Source of the DNA: Gnetum montanum
Lineage: Eukaryota > Streptophyta > Gnetopsida > Gnetales > Gnetaceae
Assembly: GCA_015680685.1 (NCBI GenBank)
Contig: MNCI01015670.1
Span: forward strand, 436,486-500,485
Reading direction: 5' to 3'
DNA length: 64,000 nucleotides
This document shows positions 23,178 through 34,905 of this stretch, in pieces. Position numbers and translations under genes: made by a program. Numbering within the stretch: the first letter of the stretch is position 1; each line of letters opens with the position of its first letter. Below the pieces are notes generated by a model that saw only the letters and a list, made by a program, of their open reading frames with translations, searched no databases and had not been told where the DNA came from.

Positions 23178-24410
23178 TGTTGTATGTTATTATAATATAT
23201 AAACTGCATAATATAAACATCAAAGAAAGACTTGGAGTCACTTCTATTTTAGATAAGTTATAGGAATGGTATTGATGAAGTCAATTTTAATCAACAATGA
23301 TATATGATATTATAGCATAAGCTACGTCATCGTATAAATGTTGTTGTAGGATGTATGCCAGCCTATAAATACAACACTTAGGTGCATGAATCCACAATAA
23401 GTTTCATTCCATAGTAGCCAAACTTTGTTAATTTTATTTCATTAATTTAGTCTTAAGTACTTAGAAGTGTGAATGCCTGTAGTGTAATGTGACTTAGTAA
23501 ATAGTGTCTTTATTCAAACATTTTGTACTTGGGTGCAAGTGTGACCGATAATAAAGATGGAGCTATTTCATACTATTGTAGCATTCTCCTAATTTACTGC
23601 TTTGCTTAGAATAATGTTTACCGTTCTCACTTAGACTACTCATTACTGCTTTCCTAGTTAATGTTTTACTATTCCATGCACTTTATTTTTACTGTTGTTA
23701 GCATGCAAAATGGATACAACTGATTTTGAGCATAAAGTGTGATCGTTTGATAACCCAGTAGTACTATCGCTTGGTTCGCCTAGTAGCGAAGTACTTGGTA
23801 ATCCAAGTAACAATTACATAAGCCCAAGCTGTGTATGGAAAATTAGGAATAGATATCCATTGCCATAGGATAGAATAGATTCGTTTATTGTTTTACTTAG
23901 ACTTAAAAACTATTTTCATTCAACCATGTTTGCTAGGAGAAACAATGGCCAACCAACATCAAATATCATATATCTCATGGTGAGCTAAACCATACACATA
24001 GACTTCACTAGCTCCACATGGGAAAACAATAGTCTCAAACTTAAACCAATTGCTAGCATAATTACATTGCCTTGTCAACAGATTACAATCTAGTCATGCA
24101 TGAATGCCTATGACTTGTATGGTTGAGTGTTGGATTGTTCCACCACTCATCAGGTCTCTTAGATGGTTTGGGCATATGCAAAGAAGATCAAATAATAAGT
24201 TAGGAATGTTTGGACATCACTATTCCTTGAAAGCCATTGAAATGAAAACCAAAAAAAGACATGGAAAAGAACTATTGAAGATGATATGAGACAACTACAA
24301 ATAAATATACATCTAGCTCTTCACAGAGGTGAATGGCGAGAAAGAAATTATGCAGTCACTCTCATTTTCTTGGGACAAGGCTAGACCTAGAGGCTGAATG
24401 CTCATTCTAC
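23178..24410 (+). pseudogene. RTE-type LINE C-terminal remnant, split by a solo LTR
   Basis: The left part (23178-23272) reads NIKERLGVTSILDKL then a stop and EW. The right part (24153-24410) reads SLRWFGHMQRRS and, after a shift, KKTWKRTIEDDMRQLQ and LALHRGEWRER. These match the end of RTE-type reverse transcriptases, where RERVGVAPI, LRWFGHVQRRP and RPKKTWxExIRxDM occur in that order. Removing 23273-24152 with one target-site copy joins the two parts in the same frame. Dead, and only the C-terminus remains. Confidence 0.72.
23273..24152 (+). mobile_element. Solo LTR of a family related to A
   Basis: Begins TGATGAAGTC and ends GGTTGAGTGT...CCACTCATCA, the family A LTR ends. It shares the R/U5 landmarks (TCTTTATTCAA, ATAATAAAGATGGA, ACTTGGTAATCC) and has a TATA box at 23364-23371. 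It is clearly diverged from the A1-A4 LTRs. Flanking 5-mers are GGTAT (23268-23272) and GGTCT (24153-24157). No internal sequence remains, so it most likely arose by LTR-LTR recombination. Confidence 0.82.
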
Positions 24411-24519
24411 CATGGTAGGATCCTAGGAGGATTAGTGGATGAGCAAAAGCCAAATCTCTTTCAAGTGATTGCACTCAAGGTAAGCTTTACTAATTATATG
24501 ATTAAAATAAAATGTTGAA

Positions 24520-25800
24520 GAGATTGCACCAATTTCATGCTTTTCCCTTTGACCAAAGTAATCCCTTAGTGCTATGAGTTAGAGGGTAATTTAATAGAGA
24601 ATGCATTTAATAAGTTTGAATATACTAGAAGATCAAGCATCATTAGGTTCTTTGCTTTTGGTTGTACTACTATATAAAATGCACCTTGCAATTAAACTAT
24701 AAAATTTGAATATATTGTTATTTTATGTAAATAATTCCACCAATGGCTAACCCAAGTCCAAATATGATTAGGATTTTTGTTCATGTCCTCTCTAGAAATA
24801 TTACATTTTCTCAACCTTTCTAATATTATTTAAAAAATATGTTTATGTTGTGTTGAATTTTTGGATATCGATCATATTTATTTATTTATTTTCACCATTT
24901 TTCCACCATTTCATTCTTTAGTGCATTCATTTGCTTTTGTGGAAAATAAAAGAATATTGACCATTAATGTTGACACGAGATGAAAAGAAAAGTCAATGTA
25001 GCATGTAGCAAGTATAGTTGGTTTGTTGAAAAACAATTAAATCATTGATAAAAAAAAGTTAGGTATGTTTGGTTACCATTTATGTTAAGGTGGAGGGGGG
25101 AAGTCAAGGTAAGAGGCACTTTTCATGAAAAAATGATGGAAAGTTAAATTAGGAGGAACATTTGATGAACAACGGGTGGAAAGTTAAATTAGTCAAAAGT
25201 TGTATTTCTGGACCTATGCATATTTACACCGAAAGTGGCTTTAGCCGGGAACGATAAAACAGGGTAACGTAGGGCCCCATAGGGGTGGGGTGGGTTATAT
25301 AATCTGCATGAAGATTAAAGTTCTAGCCACAAACAATTAATTTGATATTTTGTATAATACCAAACAAAAATATTCCAAGTTAAAGAAAGAAAAAAGAGTA
25401 ATGAGTGTGGGTAAAAAGATACACTTAGCAGTAATACGCTGATACTTCTAGCACGGGAATTATTTAGATAATCTGGTCTATACCTTTCACTTTATATAAA
25501 AACAGAAATTTACTAATCACTTTGTAAACTTGTATTCAACCTGCTTATCAACCTGTTCATCCTCCTGGTATGCATATCTTGGTATGCATAGATGAAACAA
25601 GCAGATCTATGGGTTCTGGTTATTGCGTTGCTACCTTTTTTGGTGCACTCTTTGCTCTGCTCCATCCAGCAAGTTAACCTGGACCATTTGCTATTGTTTC
25701 TTTTTTCTCGTCAAATGGTGTTCACTTGCTTGTTTGGGTTTAGGGTTTATGGTTTTGCTACAATTTCACTTCGAGTAAACGCAACTTGCAATTTTTTTTG
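24520..25800. other. Anonymous AT-rich DNA
   Basis: No gene seen. Around 25245-25300 is a short GC-richer patch (GGGCCCCATAGGGGTGGGG) followed by TATATAA, promoter-like in appearance, but no open frame follows it convincingly. Confidence 0.4.
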
Positions 25801-26506
25801 TTCGCATTGCTAGGCTACACGTCCCCCACATTTTGATTTTTAAGTTTTTGCAATGCAAGGCTATGCGAGTTGCACTGAAACTATGAATCATGCGATTCTC
25901 TACAATTTGCATGGTTCCGCATTTTGCTCATTTTGTTAATGCTGGTTTGAGCAGACTGTGAAGCGAAGTTTCTTCACACTATCATTTTATGTCATTGTTT
26001 CTGATTGCAAGAGACTTATACCTTGCATTGTAGTGTCTTCAACCACACTGCAACCCATAGTTTCGTGGCATTGTTTGTTAATGTCTTTATATTCAATTGC
26101 GAGAGACCTATGCTTCGCATTGTTTATTGAATTTTAATATATTTGAAAAATGCACCCACATTGCAATTCACACCCACAATCCTGTAGCACTCTTTCAAAT
26201 GTGTGTTAATAATGTTAATTTTAATGTAACGTAGCTATAGTTGGCAAATTGTTTTCAAAGTGATATCTAATTATGTGTGTTGTAAGAGCCAAAGGCACTA
26301 GCCAAAGAAATCTTCTGTGTGAGTAGTTGTTTTATTTTGAAATAGAGTTATTTCAAAATTATATTAGTACTTGTTCAACAATTTTATTTGTGTTATGTTA
26401 TTCTAAATGTTATTGGATCTCTAAAATTGTAAGTATTGCCTTAGTTTGTGAATGTAATATTCAAACTATTTTGGAGTTCCTAAAAATGTTTGTCCTTGAC
26501 AAAATT
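25800..26506. other. DNA with dispersed TTGC-AGAGACTTAT motifs, left of copia
   Basis: Contains repeated short motifs such as TTGCAAGAGACTTATACC and TTGCGAGAGACCTATGC, followed by TTGCATTG or TCGCATTG. Related motifs occur at about 51000-51200, 53400-53800 and 57600-58150. This hints that the copia element landed inside a larger repeat carrying them. No coding match. Confidence 0.4.
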
Positions 26507-26699
26507 TGAAAGAAAACGAAAAATCGTTTTTACTAGATTGCTTCCTGTTTATGAGTGGACGTATATATAGAGATTACATAGAGAAAATCAAGGAGAAAAT
26601 CTTTTTGAATCAACTAATTCCTGAAAATCAGCAAAATATCAATCAATCACCAACTATAAATCAGCTGAGAGGGCAGCGTTGTTTTCTAGAATTCTATCA
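26507..26699 (-). repeat. Copia 3' LTR (193 bp)
   Basis: Aligns along its length with 48001-48204; both contain TATATATAGAGATTA and AATCAAGGAGAAAATC or close variants. Bounded by TG and CA. A polypurine tract (minus strand AGCTTGAAAGGGAG, about 26701-26714) abuts it. Confidence 0.88.
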
Positions 26700-26861
26700 C
26701 TCCCTTTCAAGCTGGTAAATAGACATTGTCCATTCCCTTGGACACCAATGTTTGGAAAAGAGGATTGCAAAGTCCTTTAGTGAGAATATCTACTAGTTGT
26801 GAGTTGGAAGAAACATCACGTGTACAAATGAGACCACTGTCAAGTTTTTCTTTGATAAAGT
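26700..26861 (-). pseudogene. Copia RNase H C-terminus
   Basis: Reads FIKEKLDSGLICTRDVSS, then QLVDILTKGL and a tail ending in YLPA-stop, the usual end of plant copia pol. It continues the RNase H that ends at 33799, across the A3 insertion. About 20 bp of the gene are missing at the joint. Confidence 0.88.
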
Positions 26862-27665
26862 TAATGGGATGCGATATCGCGTACGCGATATCACGTACGC
26901 GATATCACGTACACGATATTGTATACGAGATATCGTAGTCTGCTACCCTTTTTATAAATAATAGGTAGCTCTCCCTTGTTTCTCAATCTAGATATAGACC
27001 CTTAGTGAAACTTTGGTAGTTTTACCTCTCCAGAGATAGAATAATTTTCATGTGTTCACAGTAGAAGTCCCAAAGTGAACAGATCTTTATTCAAGCAAAT
27101 ATTGTACCTAAGCACATGTTTGTGTATGGAAATAAAGAAGAACTTTTGGATAAACCTTGCAATGCATGGACTAAGCTAAATAGGACTTTAATTAATGTTA
27201 AATGGTTAAATGCTTTATTAGTTAATTAATCTTTCTCAACCCTCAACATTCCTAGTTAAGTGCATTTAGTACAATCGCTTCGAGCACATGCATTACACTT
27301 GGTAATCCCAGCAACGAATAACGTTTGGTAATCCTAGAAGGTTGCATTGGTTCAGGGTGTGAACAACAAGTGGGACAGATATTGATGCTAGACATTAGAA
27401 CTTAGTTAGTTAAATTTAGTTACTTAGTGTCTTCACTCTTTCCCTCATTAGCATAGGTGATAAAAGATAGAAAACATAAAAATCACATACCTCAGACTTA
27501 CTTAACCATATAACCGTGACAAATACAAGTCTGGGAAGGCAACGAATGATTAACCTTAGGTGTTCCATGAGGCGTGTAGGCACTTAGTCTGTGAAGTTTG
27601 ATCTGATCATGCGTGTAACGCTTGTATTCGTATGGTTGAGTGTAGGGGTACCTTGCCACTCATCA
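26862..27665 (+). repeat. A3 5' LTR (804 bp)
   Basis: Starts TAATGGGATGCG (the usual TG has become TA) and ends CACTCATCA. Five GATATY units sit at 26873, 26887, 26901, 26915 and 26929, exactly 14 bp apart, and the TATA box TATAAATA at 26953-26960. Confidence 0.93.
26870..26937 (+). promoter_or_regulatory. 14-bp GATATC array in A3 U3
   Basis: Five units of form gcGATATCacgtac directly upstream of the TATA box. The units are CpG-rich and self-complementary around GATATC and around GTAC. Likely a multimerised factor-binding site controlling LTR transcription; function is inferred from position and conservation in other copies. Confidence 0.6.
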
Positions 27666-27686
27666 TTAACATTGTTACCAGGGACT
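27666..27686 (+). promoter_or_regulatory. A3 primer-binding site, decayed
   Basis: Reads TTAACATTGTTACCAGGGAC. Against TGGCGCCGTTGCC it differs at six positions, all transitions, so priming by tRNA-Asp would now be poor. Confidence 0.75.
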
Positions 27687-27811
27687 AAGTTGTTTGTGCA
27701 CTAAGTAGAACATAGGAAATCATCCACATCATTGGGAAGCTTAAATGAAGCCTTAGGGTTAATCATACAAAAAATAACATAATGACAAACAACACACCGA
27801 ACTAAACTAAG

Positions 27812-30800
27812 ATGTCTTCTTCTCATAAAAGCACTTCACCACCTAGGGATCACACAAGAAACCGTCAGCAGTCTAACACATGTAACCGAGAACCGCTAGT
27901 TCCTCAACAATTCAGTGTGGTATATACTCACCACAATGAGTATATACCTGACTTTACCTTTGCCTTCCATCAAGACGAGCAATTGTGATGGAGAGACTTG
28001 AAGGGTAACATAGTGATGCCTCCAAACAGAGCTGCTCCCAACATGCTCCTTTGTGCCCTTGCATAAATCGGCATGTCAAAATTATATGTCAAGTACGTTG
28101 CATGTGATTACAACACAAGGGAATACCATCCCATACAAGAGCAACGTCAACAGGACTTGTGGCAGGAGAGTTACCATACATCGTTGAAGGGCAAGGGGCC
28201 TCATAACGGTTCACCTGTCATAAGCGAAATCAAGGGTAGTGAACCTATTTCAATAGGTTCTCCACAAAACGATGTTCCCCCTCCTAACGATGGTGAGGAG
28301 GTGGGGTATTAGAACCTACACTCCACAATTCATGACCTTGGTTCTGATCCCCATGAACACCAAGTGTTCAATGAGGAAACACAAACAAATGATAAGGGAA
28401 GGTGGTTTGATTGTCATCACGATTGAGGTCGTAGCCACCGAAGAGAAGGTAAGAAATATCGTCATGGAGATGGTGCCCCTTCTTCTTCATCTTCATCACA
28501 TCATTCACCCTCTCTTTCCACATCAGGACGTAGTCACAAGGAGCACAACTGTTAGGACAAGGGTAAGGATAAGCAAGATGAGAGACCTCGATGAGAGAGT
28601 CGAGAGCGAGGAGGAGGGCATTCAAGAGAATCAAGGCATGGTAGAAGAGAAAGTAGGGAACCACATAGGCATCATAGATGTCATGAGAGAGATGATCATG
28701 AAAAACCCCTACTAGCAACCTGGAGTATGTTAAAAATTACTGAGGCTGTGAGAATACCTATAAGGCACCAAAAAGATAGTCGGATCAAGAGACTAGACAT
28801 GAATAATATCCCACGATTTGAAGGAGGATATAATGCTGATCCGCAGAACCACTTACAGGAATTCCACGATGCCTGTGCCTTGTAGAATATTGAAAATGAG
28901 TGGCAAAAGTTAAAGTTGTTTCCTAGGACACTCATAAAAGAAGCAGAAAGTTGGTACTAGTCCTTAGAACTGGAATCCATTTGTAGGTGGAGTACGATGC
29001 TAGAACTGTTTAACGATAAATATCAAACGTACTCCAGAGTGTCCAACTTGTGTAAACAGATCCAAGGATGGAAGCAGGGTAATCATGAACCCTTGGATGC
29101 TACCATTGGCCATTATTATGCACTACTACATCGTTGCCCAAGCCATGGTTACACACAACGGGATCAACTGTGCCATCTTGTAGATGGGCTAAGACATGAA
29201 ACCAGGAGAACCCTTGGAACATATGCCCAAGGGAGATTATCAAAGCTTAGGTCCCATGAGGTGCATAGATTGTTAGAGTAAGTAGCTAAGGAAGAAGGGG
29301 AGCTATGAAAAAGAGAAAGTGCAGAAGAGTATAACCACGATCCTTCCTTCCGAAAGAAGGGAGTAAGATTCTGTGAGGAAGAGAATGAGTCACCACTTGA
29401 AGAGTTGGTGAATAGAAAAACCTTGTCGCTTCAAAAGTTAATAGCCAAAGTGTCAGCTAAGGTAGATCAAATGTGGGACTTCTTAGACAGTAGATTTGGA
29501 ACTGTTTTAAAAATCGTAGAGGAGTCTAAGGAGCGAAATAGTGGCCACGATAAGAAAAATAGGAGAGATTCAGACCACGCACGTAACAAGGGTAAGGGAA
29601 AAATGACTATTGCCAATGAGATTGTGGATTCAAATATGGACAATGACAGTGGATGTGAGATCTGCCAATATGACCATCCTAAGGGATGTTGCCCAATAAT
29701 CTCACATCTGCAAGAGTCTAGGGTGTATGCACTCAACCCAAGACTTAACAAAAGGCAAGCACCCTGAAGGTTACCTTATCCCCAAGGTAACACGAGGTAG
29801 TTCCACCAACCGTTAACATATTATCCAAGTGGAACTCCACCACAACCTATCAGGCAACATCAATAGTGGCAGCATCCACAGTCATGGGGGATGCCACCGC
29901 CTAGACAACAATACCCGTACTGACAACCAGACCCATATGGCTATTATGTGCAATAGCCAGTTTCTCCAAGTGACTCTATGGATCACATAACCCCACAATG
30001 TCACTACCAAGTTCAGGAGTATTTTAGGATTCCTCCTTTAGGAGACACACCACATGCATACCATCCTCCAAATCCATCTACATCTTTTATGCCAATAGTT
30101 CCACTATGACCCACTCCAACGATGCAAGGGGAAATCCCCACTCAACCGCAGCAACATAATGCTATGAGAGCTGTAAACCTTCAACCTACTGCTAGTTCTG
30201 ACAATCGCACAAAGAGAAGACCTTTCTTTAGAACCAAAAGCCCAAACAAACTCTCACAACCATAAGTAGCTGAGTCTGTGCATGCTCCTCCAACAAATGA
30301 GACTTTGAATCTCCCTTCAAACCAACAACAGAGCCCAAGGCACACAGTTATGTTAACACATACCGTTACTGACTAGATCAAGGTAGGCCACCTTCCCCAG
30401 AAACTCTCTGACCCTGGGAGTCCCTTAATCTACCTCCAAGTCACTGGGAATGAACCATGTAAGGCTCTTCTTAACTCAAGTTTTGGAGTCAACTTTATAT
30501 CGTGAGAAATGTATAAAGCCTAGAACATGCCTTCACTCAAGAAGAGCAATATTCACTTAGAGCTGGCTAACCAGTCCATCACTGTTCCTTTGGGACAGGT
30601 TGAGGACATTATTACCACCGTGTGTGGTTGGTCATACCCAGCTGATTTTTTGATGATCCAAATAAACAATGATAAAGGGGACTTCCCAATAATAATGGGA
30701 AGGGCATGGATGAGTACAATAGACACATGCCTAGAAATCTATGATCTTTCCCTGGAGATATCTAAGGAAAATGCTTATGGAAATATCGAGAAGAAGAAGG

Positions 30801-31180
30801 TTCCATACATCACATATAGTGACTTAGAGGATGATGACGTACAAGAATGTTCAGCATTTCCTGCATGCAACCGATGTGCCCAAGAAGCCAACATACAAAA
30901 GTGCTTGTATGTAGCAACCACACAACAAGAGAACATCCCATGGTTGACAACTAATCAAAAGAGCAACTTGCCAACATGCATGGAATGAACTGGGGGAACA
31001 ACTTGCACCCACAATGAAAGCATAGATACATTGGAATATGAGCATCGCTAGCTTCCAACCCTTAACCTGAAAACATCAATTGGGAGAAGTTGGACACTTT
31101 TAAGAAATTCAAACAAATGCTCATTATTTTGGATCTCTCCCTTTCAATTCAGTCATGGGGGAGATGACCACCTATGCTAA
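27812..31180 (+). pseudogene. A3 gag-protease, broken
   Basis: Begins with ATGTCTTCTTCTCAT, encoding the MSSSH start seen in A2, and ends SHGGDDHLC-stop at 31178-31180. Open pieces are 28073-28312 (acidic N-terminal region), 28997-29281 (Gag core, RRTLGTYAQGRLSKLR), 29405-29767 (KVSAKVDQMWDFLDSR, CEICQYDHPKGCCPI) and 30527-30988 (protease C-terminal half with VCGWSYPADFLM and FPIIMGRAWMS). The protease active site near 30475 reads LLNSSFGVN in place of LLDSGSGVN, so the catalytic Asp is lost. No RT follows. Same layout and length as A2. Confidence 0.88.
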
Positions 31181-32838
31181 TCAATTGAGGCCCTTAGTTC
31201 CTTTTTTAGATTTTTGTTTTACACATTTTTGTTTTACAAATTTCTTCAACTTTTCATGTTTTTGTTTTACAACATCGTTCATACTTTTTCTTTTATTTTG
31301 TGTGTGTGTGTGTCTTATCCATTTTGTTTGATTTGTCACACAATAAGTGCTCTTAATGATGGTCTGAACTATTTTCTCTTGATTACCAATGTTTGGTTTT
31401 TACCTTTATGTTATGATGTTGATACTAAGGTATGGTTCTTTTGATATAGCAAGTAATGAGTCCACATCACCCATGCATCCATGAATCTCTATGGTTTCTC
31501 TTGGCTTGGAACTGTATAGTTCCTTTCTTCAAAATAATAAGAACTATCAACAAATCGGTGACTGAGTATTTCCCAAACTAAGGAAGGACTCAAGGATTGA
31601 AAAGGGTGTGGCTTCAAGGGGATTTGATGCATCTGTGTGGATCATTCTCTTGGGTGCTCAAATGTTTTCTTCTTGAGTTTTCTTACCATTTCGACGTTAC
31701 CCAATTATCGGGAAGCTGAGTGAATAAAAATAAAAATAATAAGTCTTTGCATGGTGTGGTTCTCATGCAGAAAAAAAATAGTAAGGATTCAAAGCACACC
31801 CCTTAGATGAAATAATCATTTGGGCTACAAGAAATGGTTATGGAACTAAGAACATGTTCCCTATAACTAAGGCCCTTCCTCGCTTCCTACCTTCTCCTCT
31901 TTCACTTCGTTGGAATGGTGGTTGCTCTTTGAAGGAGGCATTCTTGTTACTTCAAGTGGATGGACTGGCCGAATGCATTAATGCGAAGGCACTGAATGTG
32001 GTTTATTTGAGGCCAGATTTGGAATGGGATCTACCAAGTCACATTAATCATTAAACATACAAGGGACTATACACCACCTTGTTCTTGAGACTCCATTCCA
32101 CCCACTTTTGTCTATCATTCTTTCTCCATTGTTCACCTCATTGCCAGTTATATCATTAGTGTATATTTTGGTTGATGCATTGTTTTCTTTTTGGTAAATT
32201 CTTGTGGTTAAGACTTTAACTCTTGTTCCAAATGACGTTCCCAGAGCCTACAGACTCTTTGAATGTGGGAATGTCATAGCATTAAGGGCATGAGCCTGCT
32301 TTGGGGAGGACCCATTGGCATTCCTCTTTGGTGCATCAGTTAATTTCTTTCCCTTAAACATTTTTGCAATCAACATTATTTTGTTCATTTCCATCTTGAC
32401 ATCCATTTCATCAATGTTACAGTTGTCTCTTTTTCCCCATCTTTCTTATTTCTTTTCTTTCTCCATTCTATCGCTACCGATGGTTTGCTCTTAGTCATGG
32501 GGGTCCTAACCCAATTTTTTTAATTTTCTCCTAACCCCTACACCTTCGGTAGTTATCCATATTATATCTCTAGAATCCACAATAAGCCATATCACAACTC
32601 AGCCAATGGACCTTACACCGAAGCAAGGTATCAATTGCATTGTGATTCATTTACCCTTGCTAATATAAGACTATGTTATGTGTGCAGATGGCAATCATAC
32701 AACAATAGATTGGATCTAGAGGGAACACTTGGAATAGATCAGTGCTGAAGCAGCTATGTAAGGAACGAGATTGATGGTGTGCTCATGGGTAAACAATGAA
32801 AGGTGCAATCTTGGCATTGGCAGCAGTAGACTTTCTCT

Positions 32839-32885
<47 letters not shown>

Positions 32886-33085
32886 ACTGCCAAATAAGGC
32901 CAAATGTCAAATGTATAAAGTGTTCACTCTTGTTGTCGTGAACACTAGTTTTATCATGTTTTGTAATGATAATCCATTCACATGTCATCCCATTCACCAT
33001 TAGTTCCATTCAAATCAATAATCCCATACCTTCCCAATATTTTGTAAGGAACTCAAGGATGAGTTTTTATTCAATCATGGGGGTA
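31181..33085 (+). other. A3 conserved 3' non-coding region
   Basis: Full-length version of the family's 3' non-coding block. Contains GT repeats (about 31299-31313), a TC microsatellite at about 32835-32884 and, just before the LTR, a weak polypurine tract (ATGGGGGTA, 33077-33085). No shared frame. Confidence 0.75.
32835..32884 (+). repeat. (TC)n microsatellite
   Basis: Nearly pure TC dinucleotides within the A3 3' region. A1 has a GA-rich counterpart at 2865-2905 on the opposite strand, so the tract was in the ancestor and changed length. Confidence 0.85.
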
Positions 33086-33798
33086 TGATGGGATGCGATA
33101 TAGCATGTGATATTGTAGTCCGTCACCATTTTCTATAAATAAGAGGAAACTCTCCCTTGTTTCTCAATCTAGATCTAGACCCTTAGTGAAACTCTGGCAA
33201 TTTTACTTCTTCAGAGATATAATAATTTTCATGTGCCCGCAGTAGGAGTCCCAAAGTGAACAGATCTTTATTCGAGAAAATATTGTACCTGAGCATATAT
33301 TTGTGTACAGAAATAAAGATGAACTTTTGGATAAACCTTACAGTGCATGGACTAAGCTAAACAGGACTTTAATTAATGTTAAATGGTTAAATGCTTTATT
33401 AGTTAATTAATCTTTCTCAATCCTCAACACTCCTAGTTAAGTGCATTCAGTTCGACCGCTTCGAGCATGTGTGTTACGCTTGGTAATCCCAACAACGAAT
33501 AGCGTTTAGTAATCCTAGAAGGTTGCATTGGTTTAGGGTGTGAACGGCAAGTGGGACGGATACTGATGCTAGGCATTAGAACTTAGTTAGTTAAAGTTAG
33601 TTACTTAGTCTCTTCACCCTTTCCCTCATTAGCATAGGCAATAAAAGATAAAAGACATAAAAATTCACATACCTCAGACTTACTTAACCATAAAAATGTG
33701 ACTAATACAATTAAGTCTAGGAAGACAATGAATGATTAACCTTAGGTGTTCCATGAGACGTGTAGGCACTTAGTCTGCGGAGTTTGATCGGATCATGC
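33086..33798 (+). repeat. A3 3' LTR, end truncated
   Basis: Starts TGATGGGATGCGATATAGC and matches the 5' LTR except for a contracted GATATC array (two units at 33097 and 33109). Ends at GATCATGC where copia resumes. Confidence 0.9.
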
Positions 33799-34905
33799 TT
33801 AGTCCAATCATGTTGCATGAGATTTTGGGTGATGCTAATAGCTGACTTATTATCATAGTATAATCTCATAGGTCCTTTCCACTAGACTCTTAGATCTTCT
33901 AGGATAATATTTAGCCATAATAGTTCACATATTCCTTGTGCCATTACTCTAAATTCATATTAGCACTCAATCGTGCTACTACATTTTGCTTCTTGTTCCT
34001 CTAGGTGACTAGATTTCCTTTCACAAAGGTACAATACCCAGTGGTGAATCTCCTATTTGTGACTGAGCCTACATAGTTTGCATCTGTATAAGCCTTTAAT
34101 ACAAGTCTATCACTTTTCTTGAATAAGATCCCTTTACCTAGAGACCCTTTTAGATAGTGTATGATCCGATAGATTGCCTATAAGTGAACCTCCTTAGGAT
34201 TGTGCATGAACTGGCTTACCATGCCCATTGTATAGGCTATATCAGGTTGTGTTTGTGATACGTAAATAAGCCTACCAACCAATATTTGATACATTTCTTT
34301 ATCAATAGCCACATATTCCTCTACTTCTCCAAGTTTATGATTGGGATCCATAGGTGTGCTTGATGGTTTGCAAGCTAATTTCCTCATGTCTCTTAGAAGA
34401 TCTAGGGTATATTTTTGTTGGCTCATGAAAATTCCTTGCTTTGACTGTGCCACTTCTATACCTAGGAAATACTTCAAATTTCCCAAGTCCTTTATCTTAA
34501 ACTCCTTTTCCAAGTGCTTTCCCAATCTCTCTATCTCCTTATGATCATTTTCTATTACTACAATATCATCAACATACATAATAAGGGTAGTGACTCCCTC
34601 TAAATTAGTGTGTCTAATAAACAAGGTATGATCTCCTTAATTCTATTTGTAGCCCATTCCAATCATTACCTTACTGAACCTTCCAAACCAGGCCCTAGGT
34701 GATTGCTTCAAGCCATACAATGCTTCTTTGATTTGCATACCTTATTTGAGGCCAGATTTTGATTATAGTGTAGTGGAATCTTCATGTAAATTTCCTCTTC
34801 TAAGCCCCCATGTAGGAAAGCATTTTTCACATCAAATTGCTTCAAAGGCCAATCATAATTAACTACTATACACAAAAAAATTCTTACTGTATTCATCTTT
34901 GCCAT
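33799..34905 (-). pseudogene. Copia reverse transcriptase and RNase H
   Basis: Minus strand. RT palm: DVKNAFLHGGLEEEIYM (about 34790-34845), then the catalytic box LIMYVDDIVVI (about 34560-34590, Asp pair intact), LGNLKYFLGIEVAQS, SQQKYTLDLLRD, LIYVSQTQPDIAY and VSQFM (34178-34500). RNase H: LYYDNKSAISITQN and QHDWTKH near 33799-33850. Two open pieces (34178-34624 and 34708-34905) are separated by stops. RNase H is interrupted by A3 and continues at 26861. Confidence 0.92.

Larger units (their letters stand above)
26862..33798 (+). mobile_element. Family A retrotransposon, copy A3, nested in copia RNase H
   Basis: Plus-strand element: 5' LTR 26862-27665, degraded PBS 27666-27686, gag-protease 27812-31180, non-coding 31181-33085, 3' LTR 33086-33798. 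The 3' LTR lacks its last 70 or so bases and joins copia RNase H at GATCATGC. A terminal deletion removed the LTR end, one target-site copy and a little copia sequence. Two separate LTRs and a PBS show that it arrived as a full element. Confidence 0.92.

Noticed and set aside
25245-25620. Promoter plus gene at 25.25-25.8 kb
   Set aside because: GC-rich patch and TATATAA look promoter-like, but the only frame after it (25592-25813) has no domain and no supported exon structure.
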